Assembly: GCA_031550085.1 (NCBI GenBank) | Contig: JAVBOY010000004.1 | Location: forward strand, 4,771 to 68,770 | Reading direction: 5' to 3' | Source: UBA4417 sp031550085 | GTDB taxonomy: Bacteria; Bacteroidota; Bacteroidia; Bacteroidales; UBA4417 | Length of the DNA stretch: 64,000 bases | Shown here: one piece after another, positions 32,905 through 42,715 of the stretch | How positions within the stretch are numbered: the stretch's first letter is position 1 | Layout of the letters: each line of letters begins with the position of its first letter | The notes under the pieces: model-generated | What the model saw: only the letters and a program-made list of their open reading frames with translations | Told to the model about the DNA's origin: nothing | The model's database searches: none | Made by a program: the position numbers and the translations under genes

Positions 32905-35718
32905 TTAGTGCGCTTCCAGCCAGTTGCTTCCGGTATTTACATCTACTTCTACGGGTACTTGCAGCGGCAAAGCATTCATCATCCTGTTTTTTACCAAAGT
33001 TTTTACCGTTTCCAATTCGGGTTTGTAAACGTCAAATACCAATTCGTCGTGCACCTGCAAAATCATGCGGCTTTTCAGGTTTTTGTCCAAAATATCGTTG
33101 TGAATGTCGATCATGGCCAGCTTGATCATATCGGCAGCCGATCCCTGAATGGGTGCATTGATGGCGTTGCGTTCTGCAAAGCCGCGTACCATCGAGTTGG
33201 CGGAATTGATGTCGTTAATGTAACGGCGGCGTCCTTTAATAGTTTCCACATAGCCTTTTTGGCGTGCCGAGGCAATGGTGGTTTCCATGTATTGCTTGAT
33301 TTTAGGAAACTTCAAAAAATACTGATCGATCATTTCCTGGGCTTCCTTGCGGGCAATGCCGAGCTGTTCACCCAACCCGAATGCTGAAATTCCGTAGATA
33401 ATGCCGAAATTCACGCTTTTGGCATGGCGGCGCTGGTCTTTGGTGACTTCTTCAGGTGCAATGCCGAAAATATTGGCTGCCGTAGCCGTATGAATATCCA
33501 TACCCGACGTAAAAGCATTCATCATCCCCTCATCGCCGCTTACCGAAGCAATAATGCGTAATTCGATCTGCGAATAATCGGCGGCCAGAAGCGTAAATTC
33601 TTCGCTGCGGGGAACAAAAGCCTTGCGTATTTCGCGCCCTTTTTCGGTACGGATGGGAATATTCTGCAAATTGGGGTTGTTGGAACTCAAACGTCCGGTT
33701 GCAGCCACCGCCTGGTTGTACGAAGTATGGACGTGCCCGGTTTGCTTGTTGACCAAAGCCGGCAAAGCATCCACATACGTGGATTTCAGTTTCACCAGCG
33801 AGCGGTAATCCAGAATAAGCTGTACAATGGGGTGTTTGTGCGCCAGCTTGGTCAACACATCTTCAGCCGTGGAATATTGCTTGGTTGCTGTTTTTTTCGC
33901 GGTATCGCTGATTTTCAAATGTTCGAACAAAATCTTGCCCAATTGCTGGGGGGAATTGATGTTGAAATGCGTTCCGGCCTGTTCCCAGATTTGATCCTGA
34001 ATTTGAATGATTTCTTTCCCCAATCCGTCCGAAAAATCGGCCAGCGCTTGGGTATCAAGGCGGATTCCTTCGTTTTCCATACCTGCTAACACGGGAACCA
34101 AAGGCATTTCGATGGTTTCGAAAACGGGTCTGGCGCCCATCTCTACCAGTTTAGGGGCAAAGGTTTGTTGCAATTGCAACGTGATGTCGGCATCTTCCGC
34201 TGCATATTCCGCTACCAGCTCCACGGGAACGTTGCGGATGGGCAGTTGTTGCTTGCCTTTTTTGCCCACCAGTTCGTCGTACGAAATGGGACGGTACCCC
34301 AAATAGCTTTCCGACAGCAAATCCATGTTGTGGCGCATATCCGGTTGCAGCAGGTAATGTGCGAGCATGGTATCGAAGGTTTTGCCTTTTACTTCGATGC
34401 CGTATTTTTTCAAAATCGCCAGATCGTATTTCAGGTTTTGGGCTACTTTTTCGCTCTTTTCATTTTCAAATACCTCACGGAAGCGGGAAAGCAGTTGCTG
34501 TGCTTCGGCCTGATTTTCGGAAACGGGAATGTAATAGGCTTCGTGCGGTTTGACGGCAAACGAAAAGCCCACAATTTCGGCATTCAGCACATCCAGGTCG
34601 GTGGTTTCGGTATCGAAACAAAACAACGGCGCTTTTGCCAATACTTGGAGCAAGCCGGTTAGTTTTTCTTCGGTATCCACCAAAATATACTGATGTTCCG
34701 TGTTTTTAACGGTTCTCAGGTTTTCGGAAAAATCAAAACCCGGCGCTGCGTTTTCCTGAACCTGGGAAAATAAATCTACCTGCGTGTTGTTGCTTTGCGA
34801 TTTCGAAGTTTCGGCTTTTTGCGGAAGCTCGCCTGCTTTCAGGCTCAGATCGGTAAACACCCGTTTGGCGAACGTCCGGAATTCCAATTCATCGAGCAAT
34901 TCCTTGAGTTCGTCTTTTTTGGGTTCGCCCAAATGCAGGTTTTCTTCATGAAATTCAATGGGAACATCCAAAATGATGGTTGCCAGCATTTTAGATTGAA
35001 TGGCCGATTCCCGCCCCTGCTCCACTTTTTCGCGAAGTTTTTCGTTTTTGATCTCCAAAGTGTTTTTTAAAACATTGTCAAGGGTTCCGAATTGACGGAG
35101 CAAATCGCGGGCGCCTTTTGGGCCCACTCCTTTGATGCCGGGGAAATTGTCGGCCGAATCTCCGCAAATGGCCAATACGTCAATCACCTGGATCGGATTG
35201 TCGATGCCGAATTTTTCGCATACTTCGGCAACGCCCAGAATCTCGGCTTTCTCGCCGTTCTTTGCGGGTTTATAAATGCGGATGTTTTCCGAAACCAACT
35301 GCCCGAAATCTTTATCCGGCGTCACCATATAAACCTGATAGCCGCTTTCTTCGGCTTCTTTTGCCAGCGTGCCGATCACATCGTCGGCTTCGTATCCGTC
35401 GACTTCCAGAATAGGAATGTCAAACGCCCGGATCAGCCGCTTGATATAAGGAATGGATGCCGAAAGGTCTTCGGGCATTTTTTCACGGTTGGCTTTGTAT
35501 TCGGAAAATTCTTCGTGCCGCGCCGTGGGGGCATGCGTATCAAAAGCCACGCCCAAGTGGGTGGGATTTTCGTTTTTGATTAAATCGTACAACGTATTGG
35601 CAAAGCCTAAAATAGCCGAAGTATTCAGGCCTTTTGAGGTGAAACGCGGATTGCGCTGCATGGCGAAAAAGGCACGGTACACCAGCGCCATTCCATCGAG
35701 TAGAAAGAGTTTCTTCAC
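32905..35718 (-). CDS. polA: DNA polymerase I
   Basis: Pol I removes RNA primers and fills gaps in replication and repair. The 937-residue protein contains all three domains: 5'-3' exonuclease/flap domain (KLFLLDGMALVYRAFF, EVDGYEADDVIGTLA, GDSADNFPGIKGVGPKGA), an apparently active 3'-5' exonuclease (FCFDTETTDLD with D-x-E), and the polymerase (LLAADYSQIELRI, RRHAKSVNFGIIYG, and MILQVHDELVFD). I choose GTG 35718, which gives the family N terminus VKKLFLLDGMAL. The in-frame ATG at 35751 would place the start inside the putative -7 box. The wrong start would add 11 residues. Confidence 0.95.
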   Translation of the reverse strand: MKKLFLLDGMALVYRAFFAMQRNPRFTSKGLNTSAILGFANTLYDLIKNENPTHLGVAFDTHAPTARHEEFSEYKANREKMPEDLSASIPYIKRLIRAFDIPILEVDGYEADDVIGTLAKEAEESGYQVYMVTPDKDFGQLVSENIRIYKPAKNGEKAEILGVAEVCEKFGIDNPIQVIDVLAICGDSADNFPGIKGVGPKGARDLLRQFGTLDNVLKNTLEIKNEKLREKVEQGRESAIQSKMLATIILDVPIEFHEENLHLGEPKKDELKELLDELEFRTFAKRVFTDLSLKAGELPQKAETSKSQSNNTQVDLFSQVQENAAPGFDFSENLRTVKNTEHQYILVDTEEKLTGLLQVLAKAPLFCFDTETTDLDVLNAEIVGFSFAVKPHEAYYIPVSENQAEAQQLLSRFREVFENEKSEKVAQNLKYDLAILKKYGIEVKGKTFDTMLAHYLLQPDMRHNMDLLSESYLGYRPISYDELVGKKGKQQLPIRNVPVELVAEYAAEDADITLQLQQTFAPKLVEMGARPVFETIEMPLVPVLAGMENEGIRLDTQALADFSDGLGKEIIQIQDQIWEQAGTHFNINSPQQLGKILFEHLKISDTAKKTATKQYSTAEDVLTKLAHKHPIVQLILDYRSLVKLKSTYVDALPALVNKQTGHVHTSYNQAVAATGRLSSNNPNLQNIPIRTEKGREIRKAFVPRSEEFTLLAADYSQIELRIIASVSGDEGMMNAFTSGMDIHTATAANIFGIAPEEVTKDQRRHAKSVNFGIIYGISAFGLGEQLGIARKEAQEMIDQYFLKFPKIKQYMETTIASARQKGYVETIKGRRRYINDINSANSMVRGFAERNAINAPIQGSAADMIKLAMIDIHNDILDKNLKSRMILQVHDELVFDVYKPELETVKTLVKNRMMNALPLQVPVEVDVNTGSNWLEAH

Positions 35719-35748
35719 GGTATGTTGTATTTTTTGAAAATCGGGCTC

Positions 35749-35756
35749 CAAAGGTA
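35749..35756 (-). promoter_or_regulatory. Putative -7 box of polA
   Basis: The minus strand reads TACCTTTG, a match to TAnnTTTG, about 30 nt upstream of the GTG start. It overlaps the alternative upstream ATG, which argues against that start. The -33 region is weak. Confidence 0.5.
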
Positions 35757-35789
35757 GCTAAAATCAGGCATGATGAAAAGCCGAAAAGC

Positions 35790-37433
35790 CTATTCCAATG
35801 CCAATTTATTCATATAGAACACGGTGCGTTTGTCCTGATCCAAATGGTTGTTGCGGATGGTTTGATAACCATAGGCTAAAAAATATTTCCCGTACCAGGG
35901 TACAATGCTTCCCAAATATTCGTTGACTACCTGATCGGTTCCGCGTTTGGCGGCAAGGTTCAGATAGGATGTTTTTTCCAATACATCGTCGTTGCTGACC
36001 ACTTTCATGGATATTTTGCCGTTTACATTGGCAAAGATGGAAACCACATCGTCTTCCTGGACAAAATTCATTTTTTGATTGATAAAACTTGTGGTTATTC
36101 CGCGTATTTCGGCGCCGTTATCCCAAAGCAAATCTCCTTTTTTGTCGAATCCGAGTAAAAAACCGCCGTCGTATTTGTATCCGTCGAAAACGGGATAAGA
36201 TGTCGGATAAGCCCGTCCGTAATAATCATAATTCATGGTGGTTGCCATATGGTATTGAGCCGAATAAAGTTCCGAGAATAAAAAAACAGTATCATCCTGC
36301 ATTTGAGGACTGTGCATCAAAACGCGGTAGTTGAGCGAGTTTTTGGATCCTTCATCTTTCGCTGTCAGCGTGTCCCGCTCGGTTTTGCCCCGTTTTGAAA
36401 CCACTTTCCGGGAACCTAACTGTGAAACAGCCCGCAAGGCCGTATTGAGAGAAATCAGGCTGCTGTACTTTACCGGTGATTGGTTGGCCGTACCGATCAC
36501 TGCCGTAAAGAAGCCATCGGTAACGGGACGCAAATCGGGATCCTGGATAATTTGTTGCTGGCGATTGTACCAACTGTTATAATAATAGGGATTGTAATAA
36601 TTGTAATTGTCGTAATAACTGTCTTCGCGGCGGTTACTCGAAGCATATCCGTATGTTCCAACCAAAATACCCTGGCTGAATCCATGAGGAACAAACTGGG
36701 CTTCGTTTACAATACGCCGTTCGTCTTCGTAGCCCAATTGAATGGCTCGCTGCAAGGAAAATACAGGCGAATATTCGTTGATAAACAGGCTGTTTTTATT
36801 AGCGGTTTTTTGCGTTTTGTAAGTAACAAAAATTTGAGGGTGGACGGTATCCACTGCAATATCCAAAATCGTTGCATCATTTCTGGCAGCAAGATCTAAA
36901 TTCACTTTTTCGCCTGTTTGCAAGGAAACGCCAATCACTCCGGCATCGCCTTTCCGGACATTATACCCAACCAGCGCCGCGTTTTTGTAAATCTTGAAAT
37001 CCGCTACCTGCACTTTTTGTGGAAGCGCCGATTGCCGCTCTATCAACGTTTTTTTATCTAATCTATAACTAAGAATGCTTAGGTTGTTTTTTTCTTTATC
37101 GGCTTTGGTATCGTGAAACAGGATGTAAGCCGTCCTATCGATATAAATTCCTTTGATAAAACTGGCATTATCGGATAAAATAATCTTTTTCTGTCCGGCT
37201 TCTTTTAAATTGCGGTCGTACTGGAAAAGAACCCATACCAGGCTGTCTTTGGCGCAAGGTTCCTGGGTCGGATAAATCAACAGGATGCCTTCATCGTTAC
37301 ACGACAGCGTGTTGAACGGGGCTGCTCCCATTCTTACGGGAAGTTCTACACGAATGGGCTCGCTGCTTTGCGCAACGGAATGTAACGACAAGCTTAGCAG
37401 GCAAACGAATATAGCCAACAGACAGTAACGCAT
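35790..37433 (-). CDS. Exported protein of unknown function with Tyr/Asn-rich insert
   Basis: The 547-residue protein has a signal peptide (MRYCLLAIFVCLLSLSLHSVAQ). I start there rather than at the in-frame ATG at 37451. The mature part consists of short beta-rich segments (ILSYRLDKKTL, ILDIAVDTVHPQIFVTYKT, GGFLLGFDKKGDLLWDNG) that suggest a propeller-like fold, but I recognise no family. A segment rich in Tyr and Asn (DSYYDNYNYYNPYYYNSWYN) near residues 280-300 interrupts it. No T9SS sorting domain is visible at the C terminus, so it is probably periplasmic or outer-membrane associated. A TATTTTTG box on the minus strand (37489-37496) may be its -7 element. Confidence 0.7.
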   Translation of the reverse strand: MRYCLLAIFVCLLSLSLHSVAQSSEPIRVELPVRMGAAPFNTLSCNDEGILLIYPTQEPCAKDSLVWVLFQYDRNLKEAGQKKIILSDNASFIKGIYIDRTAYILFHDTKADKEKNNLSILSYRLDKKTLIERQSALPQKVQVADFKIYKNAALVGYNVRKGDAGVIGVSLQTGEKVNLDLAARNDATILDIAVDTVHPQIFVTYKTQKTANKNSLFINEYSPVFSLQRAIQLGYEDERRIVNEAQFVPHGFSQGILVGTYGYASSNRREDSYYDNYNYYNPYYYNSWYNRQQQIIQDPDLRPVTDGFFTAVIGTANQSPVKYSSLISLNTALRAVSQLGSRKVVSKRGKTERDTLTAKDEGSKNSLNYRVLMHSPQMQDDTVFLFSELYSAQYHMATTMNYDYYGRAYPTSYPVFDGYKYDGGFLLGFDKKGDLLWDNGAEIRGITTSFINQKMNFVQEDDVVSIFANVNGKISMKVVSNDDVLEKTSYLNLAAKRGTDQVVNEYLGSIVPWYGKYFLAYGYQTIRNNHLDQDKRTVFYMNKLALE

Positions 37434-37526
37434 GTTCAATTTCCTTACCATATAAAAAACACAAGAAGGGTTTTGCCCTTTGAACCTTCAAAAATAAGCA
37501 ATTTCCGGTTTATGGGTTTATCTAAA

Positions 37527-37551
37527 CAAAAAAAGCAGCCGCAAGGGCTGC
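37527..37551 (-). terminator. Intrinsic terminator of the CBM/PKD T9SS gene
   Basis: On the minus strand GCAGCC (complement of 37546-37551) pairs with GGCTGC (complement of 37535-37540), followed by a run of seven or more T (complement of 37527-37534). Confidence 0.8.
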
Positions 37552-37571
37552 CGTTTTTGTGTTAAAATAAT

Positions 37572-39101
37572 TTATTTTATCACGATCCTGGATGTTGATC
37601 TTGAACCCGTAACCTGATTTTGGAGCTCCACCATATAAATTCCAGGTTTGAAATCGGTTACCTCCACTTGCTTGACCCGTTCGGCCATATCGGTACGCAG
37701 CATCACCAAGCCCTGCAAATTGTAAACGGTTAGTTTGCACGGCAGGAAGTCGTCCTTTTCGATCGAAAAACGGTCAACGCAAGGATTGGGGTAAACCGAA
37801 CAGTTTGCTTCCAATTGTTTGGGTGCATCAAGAATTCCAAATCCCATCAACGTAATGTTGTCCAAGCGCCAAAGCGATCCATTGAGATTGGTAGAAGTGT
37901 ATTGAAATGCCAAACGGTAAACTTTTCCGGCTTCCCCTGTAAATTTCACATCGCCCGAATTCGTCCAGATCAAATTTCCGGGGCTTGCGGTAAAGGAAAG
38001 CGGATACCAGGTAGTGGTAGCCGGGTTTCCGGTATAGTTATCGGTAATAAACAGTTTCAACATGTCGCCGGAATAATTATAGGCATTATCAAACCGCAGG
38101 GTCAAGTCGTGCGTAGACTCCGGAATAAAGTCCGGCGAGATCAGCCAGTCTTCATTGGCGTTATTCACTCCTTGAAAGCCGTTCATCTGAACACAGGGAG
38201 ATCCGTCTGGCCCCCCAGCCGAATTTACCATCCATTTTTGATCTCCAAGCAAGCTAACGGCAAACCAGCCCCGCCAATCGGAAGTGGACCAATCCTGGAA
38301 TAAAATGAAATCACCGATGGTGATGTAAGTAGTTTTGGTCATATCATCCGTGGCCGTACCATTGGAAACAGCCAGGGTCACGTCATAAGCTCCCTGCATG
38401 GTAAAGGTAAATGAAGGGTTTTGTGCTGCGGAATGAAACGTTTCAGGACCGGTAACTGTCCATTCCCATGAAACAGGATGTCCCGAAGAAACATCGGTAA
38501 AGTGAATTTCCATACCCGAGGTTCCGAATGTCTTATCGGCCACAAAATCAGCCGTAAGCGCCGGTTCCCCGGCAGCTACCATTTCCACATCATCAATTAC
38601 AACGTTTTCGCCGGAGGTGGCTTTGATGGAAAAAATAAGCTCGGCATTGTTCACCGTTTGCGGAGCAACCACTGTTTGTTGGTGTTGCATCCATGTGCTT
38701 GTTGCCTGAACGTAAGTATTGTAAATATAATTATTCGCATCCGTGCCTAATCCGTCCCAAAGTCCGGTGCGGACCTCGCCCGACCCGCGAAGCCAAAATT
38801 TCACCCTGTAGGTTTGTCCTCCTTGTACGCTTAACGATGCAGAGGTAAAGCGTTTGTGATTGGTTGTTGCATTGATCAACTGGCACGCAGAGGTACCGCC
38901 ATGGACATTGGTTGTATATTGCAAAACTGACCCGGCATCCAAATTGGTTTTTGATCCGGACCAGGCATCCGGTTTACCGGCCGTCCAGGTTTCAAAACCC
39001 GGATTATCCAATCTATTTTGCGATATCGCCGGAATGGAAAAGCTAAACAACAAAAAGCTAAACCATGTAATAAAAAGAGGTTTCCGTGTAAAATTCTTCA
39101 T
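37572..39101 (-). CDS. T9SS-secreted protein with CBM-like, PKD and choice-of-anchor-J-like domains
   Basis: The 509-residue protein has an N-terminal signal peptide (about residues 1-28). A carbohydrate-binding-module-like jelly roll follows (about 30-185: NPGFETWTAGKPDAW, then VKFWLRGSGEV and VVIDDVEMV), then a PKD domain (about 188-270: ADFVADKTFG, HPVSWEWTV, FTMQGAYDVTLAVSNG). A cleaved-adhesin/choice-of-anchor-J-like domain comes next (about 273-420: FQDWSTSDWRGW, DWLISPDFIP, WRLDNITLMG), then a T9SS sorting domain (VYPNPCVDRF to SRIVIK). No catalytic domain is apparent. It may bind polysaccharide or host glycans at the surface; the ligand is unknown. Confidence 0.87.
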   Translation of the reverse strand: MKNFTRKPLFITWFSFLLFSFSIPAISQNRLDNPGFETWTAGKPDAWSGSKTNLDAGSVLQYTTNVHGGTSACQLINATTNHKRFTSASLSVQGGQTYRVKFWLRGSGEVRTGLWDGLGTDANNYIYNTYVQATSTWMQHQQTVVAPQTVNNAELIFSIKATSGENVVIDDVEMVAAGEPALTADFVADKTFGTSGMEIHFTDVSSGHPVSWEWTVTGPETFHSAAQNPSFTFTMQGAYDVTLAVSNGTATDDMTKTTYITIGDFILFQDWSTSDWRGWFAVSLLGDQKWMVNSAGGPDGSPCVQMNGFQGVNNANEDWLISPDFIPESTHDLTLRFDNAYNYSGDMLKLFITDNYTGNPATTTWYPLSFTASPGNLIWTNSGDVKFTGEAGKVYRLAFQYTSTNLNGSLWRLDNITLMGFGILDAPKQLEANCSVYPNPCVDRFSIEKDDFLPCKLTVYNLQGLVMLRTDMAERVKQVEVTDFKPGIYMVELQNQVTGSRSTSRIVIK

Positions 39102-39417
39102 GATGTTTCTTTTTAATGGTTATTCAAAACAGGTTATATAAAATAGCTCGTAAAGTTACAGATATTATTTTTTTCGTGTTCCAAAAATTTTCTCAAGATA
39201 TTTATCTTTTAGGGAATTTATTCCTTCCAAGGCAGTATTCTATTTTCAGGAATTATTTCATCAGCCCGGAAAGGCAAAGAATCACTTCAATGTTTTCCTG
39301 TTGTAGGAAAAGAATAAATGACTTCCCTTGGGTTAATTAAGCGAATATCGTGCCAATATCAAATGGCGGGAAAAGGTTTTTAAACAATAAAGCTCCGAAA
39401 TACCGATTAGCAAAGCG
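39102..39417. other. Intergenic region with one stem-loop
   Basis: No gene is seen. TTTTCCT (39293-39299) and AGGAAAA (39305-39311) form a 7-bp stem without a T tract. TAACTTTA on the minus strand (39151-39158) is a near-consensus -7 box for the T9SS gene. Confidence 0.4.
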
Positions 39418-39909
39418 CTAGTAAAGATCTAAAAATTCATAGGTATTGGTGGTCCAATCCATAAACCGCATAAAACCGGTATTTGATACGATTAAGGAGG
39501 CCGTGTTGACCAAAGGATGGAAACTCAGTCTGGGAGATTTTTTTAACTGGTCATCCAAAAAAACATGTACATGGTGTTCCGCATCGTTGATCAGGCCGAA
39601 AGGCGTAACGGAACCGGGTTTCACGCCCAAATATTTTTCCATGCGCTGTTCGGAGGCAAAGCTGATTTTACCCTGTTTCAGGCGTTTTTCCAAATCATGA
39701 ATATCCAGGTTTTGCAACGCATTCAAGATCACCAAATAATGCCGGTTCCCTTTGTGGTTCCGAAAAAACAAATTCTTGCAGTGCGTCGCCTCTTCGGGAT
39801 TCCAAAATTTCATAACGTCCTCAATAGTGGGCGCCGGCGGGTGTTCCACATATTTAAAAGGAACCTGTAATTGTTCCAACAGTTCATACAGGCGAGGGTT
39901 TCCTTGCAT
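39418..39909 (-). CDS. YbaK/ProX-type aminoacyl-tRNA deacylase
   Basis: This 163-residue cytoplasmic protein belongs to the YbaK/ProX family, which hydrolyses mischarged tRNA, typically Ala-tRNA(Pro). Motifs are YVEHPPAPTIEDV, ATHCKNLFFRN (the catalytic-site K), RLKQGKISFASEQRM, LGVKPGSVTPFGLIND, and HVHVFLDDQL. The KPGSVTPFGL signature is typical of the ProX/PrdX branch. I start at ATG 39909 (MQGNPRLYELL), because the upstream ATG at 39933 lies in the T tract of the preceding terminator. It reads in the same direction as the TonB receptor upstream but is isolated from it. Confidence 0.85.
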   Translation of the reverse strand: MQGNPRLYELLEQLQVPFKYVEHPPAPTIEDVMKFWNPEEATHCKNLFFRNHKGNRHYLVILNALQNLDIHDLEKRLKQGKISFASEQRMEKYLGVKPGSVTPFGLINDAEHHVHVFLDDQLKKSPRLSFHPLVNTASLIVSNTGFMRFMDWTTNTYEFLDLY

Positions 39910-39930
39910 TTTTTCTTTATTTACCAAAAT

Positions 39931-39974
39931 CAAAAAGTGAAACGCAAACGGTTTTACGGATCACGTTTCACTTT
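39931..39974 (-). terminator. Intrinsic terminator of the TonB-dependent receptor
   Basis: On the minus strand AAAGTGAAACG (complement of 39964-39974) pairs perfectly over 11 bp with CGTTTCACTTT (complement of 39934-39944), followed by TTGATTTT. It lies just after the stop at 39991. Confidence 0.75.
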
Positions 39975-39990
39975 CCGGGATGCAAAGCTA

Positions 39991-42402
39991 CTAATTTCCA
40001 AAATTACTCCGCAGCGAAACGGTTATATTCCGTCCCGGAGCGCTGATGCCGCTCGCAAAAACCCGGTAATGGGTATCCAGAATGTTTTCGATTCCTGCCT
40101 GCACGGAAAGCAAGCGGTGCAAACGCATGCCGGCACGAAGGTTCAACGTCATCCAGGCCGGCGTTCCGTCAGCCGTAGCATAAGTCAGGTTGTCCTCGCC
40201 CGACGGGCTGTAATCTTTCAGGCGTTTCCAGCCGTTGTAACGCATATAAAGTTCGCTCCAAAATTTCTTTTGTTCAAACTTTACGGAAGTCAGTCCGATA
40301 ACGGGAGGAATGTGGTCCATCGGAACATCCGATGAAGTGACCCTGCCGTAAGTATACGTCAGATTGCTGCAAACGCTCCATGCCGGCGTAATTTGTGCGG
40401 CCAGTCCGGCCTGAATTCCGGTTGTATAAGCTTTGGCTGCATTTACATTGGCTTGCACGGCACACAATGTTCCGTTGTATACAATGGAATCTTGCCCGTT
40501 AAACGTAAAAGGAGCCGTCACAATGGCTTGGTCCAAATAACAATAAAATCCGGTGCATTCGATTTTTAAAAAGTCGGAGAATGCTTTTCCGATCGTTATT
40601 TCTCCACTATAAGCATTTTCCGGTTTCAAATCAGGATTGGGAACCATCACGGCTCCGGTAACGGTTTCGTTCAGTTTCCCCAAATCATCCACATTGGGCG
40701 CCCGGAAACCCGATGCCAAATTAAACGCCAGATGCCATTTGTTTTCCGTATTGTAAACCAATCCCAGGCTTCCGTTCAGCGCCGTGTTTTTCTCAATGAT
40801 TTGCTTATCGAAAGGGAATTCCATCATGGCCATCATTTCGTCCGAGTAATTGGCATTCAAATAGATGTAACTAAGCCGTATCCCCTGCAAAAACGTAAGC
40901 CGCGGTGTCAGTTGCCAGTTGTTTGTAGCGTAAGCAGCCAAATTGCTCATGTGATCGCCCCCATCGGGATACCGGGTAATGCCGGGTGTAATCGCGCCCG
41001 TGTTGATGTTTTCACTATACGCTTTTGACCTGACATAATTGTACACGGCTTCCGCTCCATAGTGCAGCACATCATTTTTCCGTATGTTTTTCTCCAGGTC
41101 TAAATTCATGGAGAAGACATCCACGGTTTCTTCCTGATGGTCGCGTCCCGATTTTTGGAACTTGCGCTGGATGCGGTCTTCCGATATGTTTTGCCATGCA
41201 ACGGTTGCTGTAAATTTGTCGTAAAGCAATGTCGGATCGGTAAGGACACTTTGCAGGGAAACCAAACTCCGGAATTGCGGCCCGTAATACCATTCGGCAA
41301 ATTTGGGCAGGTTTCCGCTGAGTAATGTCAGGCGGTCATAGCGCGGAATATCGCTGCTGTTGGATAGTTGCATGTTCAGCAGGAACGAATAGCCGGCTTT
41401 GGGTTTAAAAAGGAATTTCCCCAACAAATCGTATTGCGAATAGCCCGTATTTTTTTGGATCAACGGATCGGGATTGGCAAACATGCTGTCTCTGCCGTTT
41501 ACCCGCTCAGTGTAGAACAAACATTTTCCCCAGTCGCCGTATTTCGACGGGCGGTTGGCGCCTTCGCGCAAATCGCCGATGTTTTTATAGGACGCGCTTA
41601 CAAAAGCGGCCCATTTCTGCATTCCATAGTTCAACGATACATTGCCCGCCATTTCATGGGCTGCCGAAGCATATTTTACCGAAGCATTGCCCCCGATCGC
41701 TGCTTTTGAATCAGCGCTCAAGCGGGGCGAACGGGTATAAAAGTGCATGACTCCACCCAAGGCATCGCTTCCATATACCACGGAACCGGGGCCATACGCC
41801 ACTTCCACCCGCTCCAGATTGCCCGGATCGAGCGTGATGCTGTTTTGCAAATGCCCGGCCCGGTAAATGGCGTTGTTCATCCGCACGCCATCCACGACCA
41901 ATAGGACACGGTTGCTTTCCATGCCGCGAAGCACCGGGCTTCCTCCGCCAAGCTGGCTGGTCTGCACAAATACATTGCCGGTTTGGGCCAATAATTCGGC
42001 AGCATTCTGAGGTGTTGCTTCTTCAATTTGGGTCTTCGAAAGAATATCAACACGCGAAGCGAGCTTGGTTTTGTCTTCTTCCGTCCGGTTTACCGAAAGC
42101 ACCATTTCATCAAGCGTGATGACCGAGCGGATCAAGTATATTTTAGGTGTTTGCCGCAAATCGCCGGCTGCAACGTGGAGGGTTTTATATCCCAGATGGG
42201 AAATGGTTAATTGATCGGCCGGATTGAAAACGCTTAGTTCAAAGTACCCTTTGGAGTCCGTTACCACTTGTTTGGTTAAGGTTTGGTTTTTAACCGAAAC
42301 GTTGGCCAGCGGTTGTTTTTGAGCTTGGTCGACAATTTCTATCTTTTGGGAAAAAGAAAGGAGGGAAAGGAGCGAAAAGATCAGTGATAAAAATGTTTTC
42401 AT
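39991..42402 (-). CDS. TonB-dependent outer-membrane receptor
   Basis: The 803-residue protein has a signal peptide (MKTFLSLIFSLLSLLSFSQ), a carboxypeptidase-like regulatory domain (about 20-100: VSVKNQTLTKQVVTDSKGYF), a plug domain (LRGMESNRVLLVVDGVRMNN, YGPGSVVYGSDALGGV), and a long beta barrel ending in a C-terminal aromatic-free NF... end (NITVSLRSNFGN). It carries the barrel motif PNPDLKPENAYSGEI. The plug resembles the haem/haemoglobin/transferrin-type receptors (HmuR-like). The substrate remains unassigned: there is no adjacent haem or iron gene. A TACATTTG box on the minus strand (42422-42429) is a plausible -7 element. Confidence 0.88.
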   Translation of the reverse strand: MKTFLSLIFSLLSLLSFSQKIEIVDQAQKQPLANVSVKNQTLTKQVVTDSKGYFELSVFNPADQLTISHLGYKTLHVAAGDLRQTPKIYLIRSVITLDEMVLSVNRTEEDKTKLASRVDILSKTQIEEATPQNAAELLAQTGNVFVQTSQLGGGSPVLRGMESNRVLLVVDGVRMNNAIYRAGHLQNSITLDPGNLERVEVAYGPGSVVYGSDALGGVMHFYTRSPRLSADSKAAIGGNASVKYASAAHEMAGNVSLNYGMQKWAAFVSASYKNIGDLREGANRPSKYGDWGKCLFYTERVNGRDSMFANPDPLIQKNTGYSQYDLLGKFLFKPKAGYSFLLNMQLSNSSDIPRYDRLTLLSGNLPKFAEWYYGPQFRSLVSLQSVLTDPTLLYDKFTATVAWQNISEDRIQRKFQKSGRDHQEETVDVFSMNLDLEKNIRKNDVLHYGAEAVYNYVRSKAYSENINTGAITPGITRYPDGGDHMSNLAAYATNNWQLTPRLTFLQGIRLSYIYLNANYSDEMMAMMEFPFDKQIIEKNTALNGSLGLVYNTENKWHLAFNLASGFRAPNVDDLGKLNETVTGAVMVPNPDLKPENAYSGEITIGKAFSDFLKIECTGFYCYLDQAIVTAPFTFNGQDSIVYNGTLCAVQANVNAAKAYTTGIQAGLAAQITPAWSVCSNLTYTYGRVTSSDVPMDHIPPVIGLTSVKFEQKKFWSELYMRYNGWKRLKDYSPSGEDNLTYATADGTPAWMTLNLRAGMRLHRLLSVQAGIENILDTHYRVFASGISAPGRNITVSLRSNFGN

Positions 42403-42715
42403 AATTATATTTTGAAGTTGCCAAATGTAAAAAAAGTTTAATTCTTTGATTCTTCCCTTCCGTTTGTTTTCGGGATTGAAGGATCGTTTTTAAGAAATTT
42501 TCTTTTTTGTAAACGGATACGTTTCGATAGCCGGATTTATTAGTTTACTCAAAATATCATTTATGGATTGATACTTTTGTCTTTGTCCGCCTTGCCTGGC
42601 CTTTTCCCATTCTCTGCTTTTCAGGCATAAATTATCCGGTATCATTTTTTATCTTTGTGCGGAATTTCAAACCGGTGTAAACCGTAAATTATTAAACTAT
42701 AAATCTTTAAGATAC
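42403..42715. other. Divergent intergenic region upstream of gcvP
   Basis: No gene is seen. It contains the TACATTTG box for the receptor and TATCTTTG (42650-42657, plus strand), a match to TAnnTTTG, 59 nt before the gcvP start. I looked for a glycine-riboswitch-like structure and found none. Confidence 0.45.

Noticed and set aside
42403..42715. Glycine riboswitch upstream of gcvP
   Set aside because: I found no paired aptamer-like structure or expression-platform hairpin before the start; a covariance scan would settle it.
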